Shown here: positions 1 to 8,414 of the stretch, piece by piece
How positions within the stretch are numbered: the first letter of the stretch is position 1
How the letters are laid out: the number at the start of each line of letters is the position of its first letter
From: Anaerobranca californiensis DSM 14826
Lineage (GTDB): Bacteria; Bacillota; Proteinivoracia; Proteinivoracales; Proteinivoracaceae
NCBI RefSeq assembly: GCF_900142275.1
Contig: NZ_FRAI01000005.1
Location: forward strand, 487,708-551,707
Reading direction: 5' to 3'
DNA: 64,000 bases
Program-made: the position numbers and the translations under genes
The notes under the pieces: generated by a model
Database searches by the model: none
Told to the model about the DNA's origin: nothing
What the model saw: only the letters and a program-made list of their open reading frames with translations

Positions 1-602
1 TTAAAAAAAACTAATTCATTACTTTTAAGGATTGTCGGTCTACTAAAAAAGTACCCTTGAAACAAATGATAGCCTAGCTGGTATGCTTTAACAAAATCCT
101 CCCTCGTCTCTATTTTTTCTGCCAAAAACAGGATTTTACCACCATATTTTTGAATCCCTTGTTTTTGGGTAGTATAATCTACTTTGTTAAAATCAACTTT
201 TAATATGTCAATAAAGCTTAGTAATTGTTGTAAATCTTTCTCAAAAATAAAATCGTCTATAGCCAGAATATACCCTTCTTTTTTTAGTTTACTACATATT
301 TTCACTAGTTCTTCCGTTAATTCGACATTCTCTAAAATTTCTACGACAATAGTATTTTTAGGAAGTAATAATGGAATTTCCTTTTCCAACATTGTTTGAG
401 AAAAATTTATAAAACCTTTTCTTCCACCTGTTATTTGCTGAAAATCCATTGTAAAAAAAACATTGTTTATCAGTTCTGCTGTTGCTTGGTTTTCATCTAT
501 TCCTTCATAATAATTATTCATACTTTTTCTATAAAGTAATTCATAACCATATACATTTAGTTTTCTATCAAAAATAGGTTGTCTACCCACAAAAATTTCC
601 AT
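1..602 (-). CDS. EAL/HDOD signalling protein (YuxH-like), N-terminal part
   Basis: The reading frame starts with ATG at 602 and runs off the window edge, so about 200 N-terminal residues are seen. The opening MEIFVGRQPIFDRKL and then VYGYELLYR are typical of the EAL domain of YuxH-type proteins, which normally carry a C-terminal HDOD domain beyond the edge. The catalytic EAL signature reads ELL and other metal-binding positions look degenerate, so a cyclic-di-GMP binding or scaffolding role is more likely than phosphodiesterase activity (inference). A hairpin at 686-716 separates it from the DUF441 gene upstream, so it probably has its own promoter in the AT-rich stretch 603-685. Confidence 0.75.
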   Translation of the reverse strand, partial: MEIFVGRQPIFDRKLNVYGYELLYRKSMNNYYEGIDENQATAELINNVFFTMDFQQITGGRKGFINFSQTMLEKEIPLLLPKNTIVVEILENVELTEELVKICSKLKKEGYILAIDDFIFEKDLQQLLSFIDILKVDFNKVDYTTQKQGIQKYGGKILFLAEKIETREDFVKAYQLGYHLFQGYFFSRPTILKSNELVFF

Positions 603-685
603 ATCTACCCCCGTTTCATTCCCTTTTTATTATTTATTCGACATTTTCTTAATTTTTCCTTTTATAACTATTGTATTGTTTAATT

Positions 686-716
686 TGAAAAAAATAAACC
701 TCTTATTATGAGGTTT
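686..716 (-). terminator. Rho-independent terminator after the DUF441 gene
   Basis: A 7-bp stem (AAACCTC / GAGGTTT, 696-716) is followed on the minus strand by a run of T, just downstream of the DUF441 stop codon. It closes the ECF/DUF441 transcription unit. Confidence 0.7.
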
Positions 717-737
717 AGTAAAAACATAAATATCCAC

Positions 738-1226
738 TTAAAATAATCCTAGTTTTGCCAATAAACTTAATAACATAAAACCTATTCCAGAACCTATTAA
801 AGGACCTACAGGGGTTCCTTTTAAAAAAGCAACAGCTACAAAAGTTCCTACAATAACCCCTAATGTAAGATTGGTATTGACAGGACCGACTTCTATCCCT
901 TTAGCTCCGAAAAGGGCTACTGAAATCCCTGCAAAAAAACCAATTATTCCATCAGGCTTTAAAAACACCTCTTTTATATCTTGTAAGGTATAACGGCCAA
1001 GTACTATTGGAGCTAAAAAACCCATTGTTATTAAGATTATTCCCCAACTAATACCATTTTTAGCAATGAACTCAATTGGCTTGTCAGCTTTTATTAGTTT
1101 AAGTAATAAAATTATTGCAGTGGAAATAGCCATAGCTCGATTTTTGGTTATTACAGATAAAATCAGAACTACGCTTAATAAAATTTCAATCCAGTGCTTG
1201 TCAAACAAATTCTTCCCTTCTTTCAT
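738..1226 (-). CDS. DUF441 family membrane protein
   Basis: A 162-residue hydrophobic protein with four to five predicted membrane segments and glycine-rich turns. It resembles the DUF441 (YeaL/YtwI) family, whose function is unknown. The ATG at 1226 has a weak upstream ribosome site. A TTG at 1208 preceded by GAAGGG at good spacing is a plausible alternative start and would give the shorter N-terminus usual for the family. It lies 17 bases downstream of the ECF S-component gene and is probably cotranscribed with it. Whether it takes part in transport is not known. Confidence 0.75.
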   Translation of the reverse strand: MKEGKNLFDKHWIEILLSVVLILSVITKNRAMAISTAIILLLKLIKADKPIEFIAKNGISWGIILITMGFLAPIVLGRYTLQDIKEVFLKPDGIIGFFAGISVALFGAKGIEVGPVNTNLTLGVIVGTFVAVAFLKGTPVGPLIGSGIGFMLLSLLAKLGLF

Positions 1227-1243
1227 TTTAATTAGATCTAAAA

Positions 1244-1735
1244 TTATCTATTAGCTATCCTTTTAATACTAGGGGCTAAAACTAGTGTTAAACCTAAAGC
1301 TACAATTCCTTGAACTATGTTTAATGGAGCGTCGGCGATAGCTGCGGGAAAATCATAAAGAATAACAGCTGCAATAAAATATCCTACATTTAATATTAGC
1401 ACTGCTACCAATAACAATAATATTACTTTAAAATTTTTAAATCCCCATTCTAAAAATTTCAATGAAGCTAAACCAACAATGTATCCTTCTAACCCTTTAA
1501 TTACAAATGTAAAAGGGGCCCATTGTGCATAACCTAAAATTATATCTGCTAATGCAGAACCTACTGCTCCAGCTATCATACCTGCAAAGGGCCCAAAAAC
1601 CAAAGCAGAAGAAAAAATTATTGCATCCCCTAAATTAATGTAACCAAAAGCTATGGGGAAACTGACATATGCTGTTACAAAAGCTACTAATGCTACTAAA
1701 AATGAATAAATTACTAATTTTTTTTCTTTACCCAT
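1244..1735 (-). CDS. ECF-type transporter S component (substrate unknown)
   Basis: A 163-residue integral membrane protein with about five to six hydrophobic segments and the pattern FGYINLGDAIIFSSALVFGP, typical of the substrate-binding S subunits of energy-coupling factor vitamin transporters (PF07155-like). The ATG at 1735 is chosen because GGGAGGT sits six bases before it; the TTG further upstream overlaps that ribosome site. No ECF ATPase or T-component gene is nearby, so it presumably uses a shared module elsewhere. No riboswitch is visible in the roughly 100 bases upstream, so the substrate cannot be named. Confidence 0.75.
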   Translation of the reverse strand: MGKEKKLVIYSFLVALVAFVTAYVSFPIAFGYINLGDAIIFSSALVFGPFAGMIAGAVGSALADIILGYAQWAPFTFVIKGLEGYIVGLASLKFLEWGFKNFKVILLLLVAVLILNVGYFIAAVILYDFPAAIADAPLNIVQGIVALGLTLVLAPSIKRIANR

Positions 1736-1810
1736 AAAAATACCTCCCAAGAAATTGATTAATTATCTTTTAAATATAGGTTAATACATTTTATCTATTA
1801 TTAAAACCAA

Positions 1811-1858
1811 TAAAAAAGAAAAAGTTAACTGTACCGATACAATTAACTTTTCTTTTTT
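1811..1858 (-). terminator. Terminator at the end of the XRE gene
   Basis: Inverted repeat AAAAGTTAA ... TTAACTTTT (about 1820-1851) flanked by A/T runs on both sides. It overlaps the last codons of the XRE regulator and can work in either direction. Confidence 0.6.
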
Positions 1859-2175
1859 CTATTTTCTTTTAAAAAATCTATGTAATTTTGGACCATTTCT
1901 TTTTCTTTATCTGTTAATTGCTGATACTTTATTACTAAGTTAATTTCATCTTCTTTCAAAGATTTTACGTCAAGGTTTTTTCTGACATTTGTTTTACCTA
2001 TCAGATAATCGGTAGAAACACCAAAGTAATCTGAAAGTTTTTCTAAAACTTCTAAACTGGGCTCCCGTTTTCCCATTTCATATTTACTAATAGACGCCTG
2101 GGTGATATTTAAATCCATTGCTAGTTTTAGTTGATTTATTTTTTTCTCTTTCCTTAATTCCCTTAACCGTTTCAA
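1843..2175 (-). CDS. XRE-family HTH repressor
   Basis: About 110 residues. The N-terminal 60 form a classic lambda-repressor-like helix-turn-helix, with the segment LKLAMDLNITQASISKYEMG as recognition region, followed by GKREPSLEVLEKLSDYFGVSTDYLIG, the usual end of this fold. The C-terminal tail is short, charged and helical, probably for dimerisation. The start is taken at a TTG (2175) with GGGGTG six bases before; a GTG at 2184 is possible. It is divergent from a small unknown gene, and a perfect 8-bp inverted repeat lies directly upstream, suggesting autoregulation and control of the neighbour. Confidence 0.8.
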   Translation of the reverse strand: MKRLRELRKEKKINQLKLAMDLNITQASISKYEMGKREPSLEVLEKLSDYFGVSTDYLIGKTNVRKNLDVKSLKEDEINLVIKYQQLTDKEKEMVQNYIDFLKENRKKKS

Positions 2176-2185
2176 AAAAATCACC

Positions 2186-2213
2186 CCTTATGGATATTAT
2201 AATACCCATAAGG
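2186..2213. promoter_or_regulatory. Palindromic operator between XRE gene and divergent small gene
   Basis: CCTTATGG (2186-2193) and CCATAAGG (2206-2213) are perfect inverted arms separated by 12 bases that contain TATAAT-like sequence on both strands. The site covers the probable -10 of the XRE gene and abuts the -35 of the divergent gene, as expected for an XRE repressor operator. Confidence 0.65.
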
Positions 2214-2241
2214 TTGACATTATATTCCTTTATGTTATAAT
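2214..2241 (+). promoter_or_regulatory. Sigma-A promoter of the small gene at 2286
   Basis: TTGACA (2214-2219) and TATAAT (2236-2241) are separated by 16 bases, about 45 bases before the start codon. The promoter begins at the edge of the XRE palindrome. Confidence 0.65.
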
Positions 2242-2285
2242 TTTATATATTTTGGTATATATTACATGGGGTATAGGAGGATGCT

Positions 2286-2672
2286 ATGGTAAATAGTTGT
2301 TTGATAACGGGTTTTATAAATGACTTAAACAATGTTAAATACTTTTCTCCATCCTTTATAACTACAATTATTAAATTTTATATTGCAAATTCTTATAATG
2401 AAGGGATTATAAATTATTTTTTAGATTTATCAAAAATAAACTCCTTTTATGATAAAGCTTCTATTTTAGAATTAAAGAAAATCTATATTTTCATAAATAT
2501 CATTGATATTGGGGATCAAAATAAAGTGTTTTCAGATGATACTTTAAAAAAAGTATTGCTAATTTCTGATTCTATACCGAGTTTAGAGATAATAAATAAA
2601 TGTAAAAGAAATAAAGTTCAGTTATCAATTTTTAATATTGTGACTTGTAAAACCTTTACCATATTTTATTAA
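2286..2672 (+). CDS. Small protein of unknown function, divergent from XRE repressor
   Basis: A 128-residue ORF with strong AGGAGG ribosome site (about 2275-2280) and a consensus promoter, so it is very likely real. The protein is rich in Ile, Asn, Lys and Phe with alternating hydrophobic stretches. Residues about 40-70 vaguely recall a STAS-like beta-alpha pattern, but I do not recognise a family. There is no signal peptide or clear membrane segment. It converges on the GT51 gene with five bases between stops. Its only functional hint is the adjacent XRE regulator and shared operator. Confidence 0.6.
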   Translation: MVNSCLITGFINDLNNVKYFSPSFITTIIKFYIANSYNEGIINYFLDLSKINSFYDKASILELKKIYIFINIIDIGDQNKVFSDDTLKKVLLISDSIPSLEIINKCKRNKVQLSIFNIVTCKTFTIFY

Positions 2673-2677
2673 ATTCC

Positions 2678-3421
2678 TCAATCTGTAGCAGTAAGTACTT
2701 CCTCACTGATAAATCCCATAACCGTCATCTGCCTTAATACAATTTGCTGTTGTTCTATGGCTAGTTGGGGATTTACAATGGGATTATAGAGATTAGGTGC
2801 TTTTATGATTGCTGCTAGCATGGCCCCTTGTTCTAATGTAAGGTTTGGAGTAGAAGTATTAAAGTATTTTAAAGCTGCCCTTTCTATACCATAATTTCCA
2901 TTTCCAAAGTATATTTGATTTAGGTACATTTCTAAAATTTCTTCTTTAGTAAATCTTCTTTCTAATTCTATGGCAATAACTAATTCTAATAATTTTCTTT
3001 GAACTGTTTGTTCATGGTTTAAAAACAAATTCCTCGCCAACTGCTGAGATATAGTACTCCCCCCTTGTACTATATCTCTCTTTTTTACATTAACAGTTAA
3101 TGCCCTTAAGATTCCCTTAATATCAAATCCCCGATGTTTAAAAAAGCGATTATCTTCTGCTGCTATAAAAGCGTTAATTAACTGTTCCGGAATATTATCA
3201 TATTGCATAAAAATTATTTTATTTTCTAAGTATTCTCTGATCAATACTTCCTCTACTATATAAATAGGACGGTTTTTATCATAGATTGGGACAGGTTCTT
3301 CCCAATTTATATAATAAGGTGAAAAGGGCAATACTATACTTAGATATGTTAAAAGAAAAACAATAGTTATTGTCAACATTACTGTTAAAGTAATTTTCAG
3401 TATCCTTTTTATTATCCCCAT
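2678..3421 (-). CDS. Monofunctional GT51 peptidoglycan glycosyltransferase
   Basis: A 247-residue protein that polymerises lipid II into glycan strands at the outer face of the membrane. One N-terminal membrane anchor (about residues 8-33) is followed by the GT51 domain with EDNRFFKHRGF (catalytic Glu) and GGSTISQQLARNLFL, then RKLLELVIAIELERR and EEILEMYLNQIYFG. All core motifs are present. There is no transpeptidase domain, so it resembles MtgA-type enzymes or a PBP1 that ends after the first domain. The ATG at 3421 has GGGGGG six bases upstream. It is monocistronic. Confidence 0.88.
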   Translation of the reverse strand: MGIIKRILKITLTVMLTITIVFLLTYLSIVLPFSPYYINWEEPVPIYDKNRPIYIVEEVLIREYLENKIIFMQYDNIPEQLINAFIAAEDNRFFKHRGFDIKGILRALTVNVKKRDIVQGGSTISQQLARNLFLNHEQTVQRKLLELVIAIELERRFTKEEILEMYLNQIYFGNGNYGIERAALKYFNTSTPNLTLEQGAMLAAIIKAPNLYNPIVNPQLAIEQQQIVLRQMTVMGFISEEVLTATD

Positions 3422-3502
3422 GAAATCCCCCCTAATTATACTTTTTTATATTTTCGACCTTTTCTGGAAAAATTCTCTATTTATTTATATGGATTATCAT
3501 CT

Positions 3503-3841
3503 ATGTTTCCCTATTTTGCTAACTATATTATGACACGGTTTAATGGTGCCGCTGGAGAAGTAATGGCAAATCTCTCTACTGGAATTGTTCCCTTAGGACA
3601 AGGGGCTATGTTTACTGGTTTAATTTGGGGAGCGGTATTAGTTTTCATAATAGATAATCAGTTTGAAAAAGCTGCAATTACAACAGTTATAGGGGCCCTA
3701 ATAAGTGCTACAGGGTTTATGCATGCCCCAAGTTTAACTTTCCTTTATAATTACCAGTACACCGTTGGTTATGGAATAATAACACTACTTTTTGCAGCTT
3801 TTCATTTAGGAAATAAAAAGCTTAAAAAGTTAGGAGCTTAA
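3503..3841 (+). pseudogene. C-terminal remnant of an NCS2/AGZA-like permease
   Basis: The 112-codon frame encodes hydrophobic segments and motifs (NGAAGEVMANLSTG, GQGAMFTGLIWGA) that resemble the last part of xanthine/uracil-type permeases, which are normally 430-500 residues. No ribosome site precedes the ATG at 3503, the frame stays open some codons upstream of it without a start signal, and the upstream intergenic space is too short for the missing domains. A good terminator follows directly. I read it as the tail of a decayed transporter; a short independent membrane protein is less likely. Confidence 0.5.
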
Positions 3842-3856
3842 ACTCCTAACTTTTTT
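3824..3856. terminator. Bidirectional terminator between permease remnant and pilin genes
   Basis: A perfect 13-bp stem (AAAAAGTTAGGAG / CTCCTAACTTTTT) with a 6-base loop and T runs on both strands, between two convergent units. Confidence 0.8.
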
Positions 3857-4253
3857 AATTTGTCTTTGTAGTTATGTTGATAATCTTTTCTTCTTCTAAT
3901 TTAGCAGTTAAAGTTACACTAAAAACTTTATTACCCCTTTGTACCTGACTTTCTACTATAATTTGTTCAATTTGGTTTTCTTGACTTAAATAATTTATTT
4001 TATATTTATATCCAGAAGATAATTCCACTTCAATGGAAGATGGCTCTTCTTCATTTTCTAAAAGGTAAAGGGCGTGTTCTAAACCACCTTCTGCCAAATA
4101 AATAGCTTTTGTCCTTTCTTCTAAATATCTGTTACTTTTAAATTCTCCCAAATAAGTGACTAGAAGTACTCCACTTAATATAAAAAACAACATTGTTAAA
4201 ATTATAGTTAAAACTAAGGCATAACCCTTTTGGTTTTTAAGATATTTACTCAT
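3855..4253 (-). CDS. PilX-like minor pilin / prepilin protein
   Basis: A 132-residue protein beginning KNQKGYALVLTIILTMLFF, a class of N-terminal prepilin-like helix after a short basic leader, followed by AIYLAEGGLEHALYLL, the hallmark of PilX-type minor pilins. The rest is a small beta-rich domain. The ATG at 4253 overlaps the end of the preceding pilin gene (its stop is at 4246-4248), pointing to translational coupling. It is the last gene of a three-gene pilin set. No assembly ATPase or prepilin peptidase is in the window. Confidence 0.7.
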   Translation of the reverse strand: MSKYLKNQKGYALVLTIILTMLFFILSGVLLVTYLGEFKSNRYLEERTKAIYLAEGGLEHALYLLENEEEPSSIEVELSSGYKYKINYLSQENQIEQIIVESQVQRGNKVFSVTLTAKLEEEKIINITTKTN

Positions 4254-5496
4254 TTTCTTCACCTATTTCAAAGGGGTAATCATCGGGGGAGTTAGGTAAT
4301 ACATTTTCATTGTATTTAATTGTTACACTATTACCTGGAATATTTACTTCATTAGCTATGATTAATCCTTCAAAGGTCATATTATTACCATTAAGTGTAA
4401 CCTTTCCATTTGGTGCAAAAATTAATGCTTGTAATTGACTGTTATTAGGAATAGTTATAGATATATTCCCTTTACTAACTATAATTACATTTGAAACATT
4501 ACCTGAAAGATTAAGTGTTACATCATTTGTGAAAAAATATTTTTTTCCATTGGATAAAGCTGTTGAATTTTGATAACCATTTTGATTATACCAATTATCT
4601 TCTCTAAGTTTAGGTAATGAAAGTTTTGGGAATGTTTCTATTTTTATTATCTCTTTAATATTCGATGTATTTGGATTACAACTACCTTTTCCCCCAGTAT
4701 AATATATTCTGACACTACTTGATGGATGAAATTTATACCCATTACAATATACGTTCCCATTTACATATAAATTACCATGTAATCTTATATTTTGGGCATT
4801 TAATGAAAGGTTTCCATCAATAAAAATGTCAATATTAATGTTATTACTTGCATTTAATTGTTGAAGCTCGTATGTTCCTCCCTCTGGCTTTATATAAATA
4901 GCTCCAGGATTACCTAAAACCGTTTGAAAATGCACATTATTAGTTATACCAAATGTCTTTGCTATGAAATATGTTTTTCTATTGGTAATAAAATCAATTA
5001 TATTTTCCTCATTTATAATACCATTATCTTTATCCTTTAACACTAATGAATAATTAAATCTCGCCACACTAAAACTTGTTTCTTTATCTTCAGTTGCTAA
5101 AGTAATACTTACTAAACTAGGGGTAGATGATTGAATATCAAAGGTTCCTTCAATTATCCCTAAAAATTTTACCGTTTCTATATTAGTTTCTCCCCTTTGC
5201 CGTATCAACCTGTTCCCTTCTTCAAATTTATAAATAATAGTATCACCGTTCAATGAAATTAACCGTAATTCATTACCATCCTCAAAAACTATTGCATCTG
5301 TAGAATATTTAATATCATTATTCAGGTATGACATTGCTAAACGAAGATCATTTCTATCATGGCTATTATTGATTTGCCTGTATGCTAAAGTTTGGCTAGA
5401 AGCTACCATAGGATAAGCTATAGTTGCTACTAAACTTAAAATAGCTATAGTAACTATTAACTCAACTAAAGTTAGACCCTTTATATTTTTAAACAT
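4246..5496 (-). CDS. Large prepilin-like protein with beta-helix-type C-terminal domain
   Basis: The N-terminus KGLTLVELIVTIAILSLVA is a textbook type IV prepilin cleavage and methylation site. About 416 residues make it far longer than a normal pilin. Residues about 30-155 look like a PilW-type pilin body; residues about 170-400 are rich in Asn, Gly and Ile with repeating short strands (IDGNLSLNAQN, LHGNLYVNGNV, LIFAPNGKVTLNG) that suggest a parallel beta-helix resembling the C-terminal regions of PilX/bactofilin-like proteins. ATG 5496 follows AGGAGGTG. It probably sits at a pilus tip or surface structure (inference). Confidence 0.7.
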   Translation of the reverse strand: MFKNIKGLTLVELIVTIAILSLVATIAYPMVASSQTLAYRQINNSHDRNDLRLAMSYLNNDIKYSTDAIVFEDGNELRLISLNGDTIIYKFEEGNRLIRQRGETNIETVKFLGIIEGTFDIQSSTPSLVSITLATEDKETSFSVARFNYSLVLKDKDNGIINEENIIDFITNRKTYFIAKTFGITNNVHFQTVLGNPGAIYIKPEGGTYELQQLNASNNINIDIFIDGNLSLNAQNIRLHGNLYVNGNVYCNGYKFHPSSSVRIYYTGGKGSCNPNTSNIKEIIKIETFPKLSLPKLREDNWYNQNGYQNSTALSNGKKYFFTNDVTLNLSGNVSNVIIVSKGNISITIPNNSQLQALIFAPNGKVTLNGNNMTFEGLIIANEVNIPGNSVTIKYNENVLPNSPDDYPFEIGEENE

Positions 5497-5501
5497 AACT
5501 A

Positions 5502-5912
5502 TCACCTCCTAATTCTAGTGATTATCTCCATCGGAGTCAAACCATCGCTGTCAGTAATAACTGTAATTTGCAAAAGTCCGTCATCTATTATTTCTTCTAG
5601 TGTTATAGTGATATGGTATTCTTTGTTATCTTTTGTTAATGACTTTGTGTATTGCCCATTTCCTTCATCAATCCAGCCTTGTCCCTTTAACCACTTTTCT
5701 AACCCTTCACTTTTCCAATGGACTTTATTTCCTTTTATCTCTTCAACTACACTACTAGTAATTGAAATAAGTTCTAACCTTCCCTTATTCAAATTGGCAG
5801 TTTTAATTCCCGATATAATAACATTGGAAAAAAAAGTCACTGCTAATAGCAATATGCCAATAGACACCATCACCTCTACTAATGATAACCCTTTTTGATT
5901 TTCCCAATTCAT
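5502..5912 (-). CDS. PilV-like prepilin protein
   Basis: A 136-residue protein with the prepilin motif QKGLSLVEVMVSIGILLLA near the N-terminus, a hydrophobic stem and a small C-terminal beta domain, matching PilV/PulI-type minor pilins. The ATG at 5912 lies six bases after AAGGTG. It is the first gene of the pilin set, five bases ahead of the next ORF. A TATA-rich stretch at about 5945-5960 may hold the promoter. Confidence 0.7.
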   Translation of the reverse strand: MNWENQKGLSLVEVMVSIGILLLAVTFFSNVIISGIKTANLNKGRLELISITSSVVEEIKGNKVHWKSEGLEKWLKGQGWIDEGNGQYTKSLTKDNKEYHITITLEEIIDDGLLQITVITDSDGLTPMEIITRIRR

Positions 5913-6011
5913 TGTAATCACCTTCTAACCACATTTCCCTTTACTTTAAGTATATCATAGAAGCTCAGTAATAACTATAAAAATTTTAGATAAATAGCAA
6001 TTTTTAAATTT

Positions 6012-8414
6012 CTACCCTAATTTTATGATATTCCCCCCTAATTCCTCTGCTGTTTGGGGATTACAGGTAGTAAAAATTACTTGATTTTTTTCTGCAAACC
6101 TTTGAATTAACTTAATTCCCTTTTCTTTGCGACTGGGATCTAAATCTACAAGACAGTCATCTAATACAATAATCCCGGGATTTTCTCCATATAACACTTC
6201 AATTATTGCTAGTCTAAGGGCTAAAGCTACAGAATCTTTAGTTCCAGTAGATAAAAGTTCTATAGGCATAGATGTATCACCTTTTTTTAACTCTACTTGC
6301 AGATTATCTTTAATCTCTGTAATTTGATATCTGTTATCAGTTAAGAATGCTAAATATTTTCTAAAGGAATCTTCTAATGGTTTAAAAGAGTTTTTATCCA
6401 TCTCTTCTAATTTTTCTTGGAAAACCCTTTTAATTGTTTGTAATCTTCTTCCTTTAACTTTCAAATTTTGTAATTCTTTTTGAAGATTTTTAATTTCTTC
6501 TTCCAATTCTTCAGAAGAAATTTCTGGCAACTCCCTCTCTAAGCTATAATATTCCTTCTCTAGATTGCTTTTTTGTTCTTCAAGTTTCTTTTCTTCTTCC
6601 CTTAATCTCTGTAATGAAAGGAAAAAGTGGTTTGGATCTTGAAAATCTGAAGGCAGAGGGGCAAGCTGGCTTAACAGTTGATTTAAGTTGTGAATCTTCC
6701 CTTTTTGTTCAATAACTAAATCTAAAAGTTTATCTGGACTTTGATATTCCTTAGCCCATTCAGTTAACTTATTTTTAAGGGAAGCCATTTTAACTTCTAC
6801 CCCATACAAATCATTTCTTTTTTCGTTTAAAGCTTTTTCTAGTTCTTCTTCCGATTTACTTACCTTGATGTTTTCTAAAGATTTTACTTTTTCTTCTAAC
6901 CCTTGAATACTTTCTCCATTTAGAAGGGTGTCGATACTTGTTTTGATTTTCTCTATCTCTTTATTAAGTTTATCTATCATCTCTTTATTTACTTTTCCTT
7001 CTTCAATATTAGCTATTTTCAATTCTTTTAATTTTTCTTTCAATTCTTTCTCATTCTTCTCCATTTCTTCCTTTAGCTGATTAAAATCAAATTCACCTGA
7101 TTGAATCTCTAATTCTCCAACTCCTTCAAACTCAATTTTTAAGTAACCCTCTGCAGTAATTAGGCTATTTATTTGGTATTGGGATTTGGGACTAAAGTCC
7201 TTTGTCACCCAAACAGGAACAGTACTTTTTAAGATTTTACTTTGCATTTTTCCTGCTCTAATGGCAGTTTTAATATTTTCAATTTTATTCTTTAATTTTT
7301 CTAAGATTTGAAGTTCCTCTTTAGTTATTTGAGGAATTGAAATTAAATTTTCCTCTAATTCCTTTAATTTAATTAGCCCATCTTTAACTTTATTTAATAA
7401 ACTTGTAAGTTTTTCTTTTTCTTTAATTTTTCTAGCATTAGATAATTCATCATTAAGCTTTATTACTTCTTCTTCAATCTTTGTTTTTTCCCTTAGGAGA
7501 TTTTTATATTCTTCTTCTTTAGCAGGCCAATTTAAAGCAATTTCCTTCAATTTTTTTTCGTTTTCAGCAAGGTTTGTAATTTGTGGTTCTATTTGGGCCC
7601 TTTTGCTGATATCTAATTCTATTTTACTATATTCTTTAAGTTTACTTAAAATGTTTTCTTTTTCCTCTGTCAATACTTTTAAATTTTCCTTAATTTCTTC
7701 TAATCTTTTTTCTATTGTCAAACAATTTTTTAGTTCCCCTTTTTTATCTTCTAGTTGATAATACTTTTCTAAAATTTTACCGACACCCTTTTTATACCTG
7801 GTATTACTTTCTGGAATGTCTAACTGGACATTCCACCTTTCATAAAGCTCTTTATATTCCTTTTCAATAGTTTCCCTTAATTTGTCTACGGAAACTCCAT
7901 CTAGTTCCATGACGACTTTACGGAGAAAAGTACTTATATCTTCAGCGATAGTTTGATCCTTTAAAATTAAATCAACAGCCCTTTTTAAATCTTGTTGTTT
8001 TGAAAAAATAATGGTTTTATAGGTGTTTTCACCAAAATTTAAAAGTTTCCTCAAATGCTTTTCAATACTATCTTCATCGATAATCTCTGTCCCGTCGGGT
8101 AATTCCATTTTAGATTCTGGCTTTTTGTTCCATCTTTTATATACTCGATATTCACCATTTTCTTTAGATAAAGAAAGGTATCCATCGAAGAAATCCCCTG
8201 TTGGTAGTGGTTTAAATCTATTTAAAAAATCTTTATCTTCTTTTGTTTTATTTTTTATGTTAGATCCTTTAAACAAAGTTGCATATATCCCTTCCACAAC
8301 TGTACTCTTACCAGCTTCATTAGGTCCTAAAATCACATTAAGGCCATCTTTCAGTTCTATCTTTATATTTTTAAGGGCACCAAATTGGGAACAAGAATAT
8401 TCTTTAATTTTCAT
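6012..8414 (-). CDS. YhaN-like AAA ATPase (Rad50/SbcC relative)
   Basis: An 800-residue SMC-type ATPase. Walker A GPNEAGKST is at residues 30-38, and the ABC signature LLSTGTKDSVALALRL and Walker B GIIVLDDCLVDLD are near the C-terminus. Long coiled coils fill about residues 170-380 and 450-690. No CxxC zinc hook is present; between the coils lies a short beta-rich segment (about 400-450). That and the partner make YhaN of Bacillus a closer match than true SbcC. With the downstream-encoded function of a nuclease partner it likely processes DNA ends. It overlaps the phosphoesterase gene by 11 bases. Confidence 0.8.
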   Translation of the reverse strand: MKIKEYSCSQFGALKNIKIELKDGLNVILGPNEAGKSTVVEGIYATLFKGSNIKNKTKEDKDFLNRFKPLPTGDFFDGYLSLSKENGEYRVYKRWNKKPESKMELPDGTEIIDEDSIEKHLRKLLNFGENTYKTIIFSKQQDLKRAVDLILKDQTIAEDISTFLRKVVMELDGVSVDKLRETIEKEYKELYERWNVQLDIPESNTRYKKGVGKILEKYYQLEDKKGELKNCLTIEKRLEEIKENLKVLTEEKENILSKLKEYSKIELDISKRAQIEPQITNLAENEKKLKEIALNWPAKEEEYKNLLREKTKIEEEVIKLNDELSNARKIKEKEKLTSLLNKVKDGLIKLKELEENLISIPQITKEELQILEKLKNKIENIKTAIRAGKMQSKILKSTVPVWVTKDFSPKSQYQINSLITAEGYLKIEFEGVGELEIQSGEFDFNQLKEEMEKNEKELKEKLKELKIANIEEGKVNKEMIDKLNKEIEKIKTSIDTLLNGESIQGLEEKVKSLENIKVSKSEEELEKALNEKRNDLYGVEVKMASLKNKLTEWAKEYQSPDKLLDLVIEQKGKIHNLNQLLSQLAPLPSDFQDPNHFFLSLQRLREEEKKLEEQKSNLEKEYYSLERELPEISSEELEEEIKNLQKELQNLKVKGRRLQTIKRVFQEKLEEMDKNSFKPLEDSFRKYLAFLTDNRYQITEIKDNLQVELKKGDTSMPIELLSTGTKDSVALALRLAIIEVLYGENPGIIVLDDCLVDLDPSRKEKGIKLIQRFAEKNQVIFTTCNPQTAEELGGNIIKLG

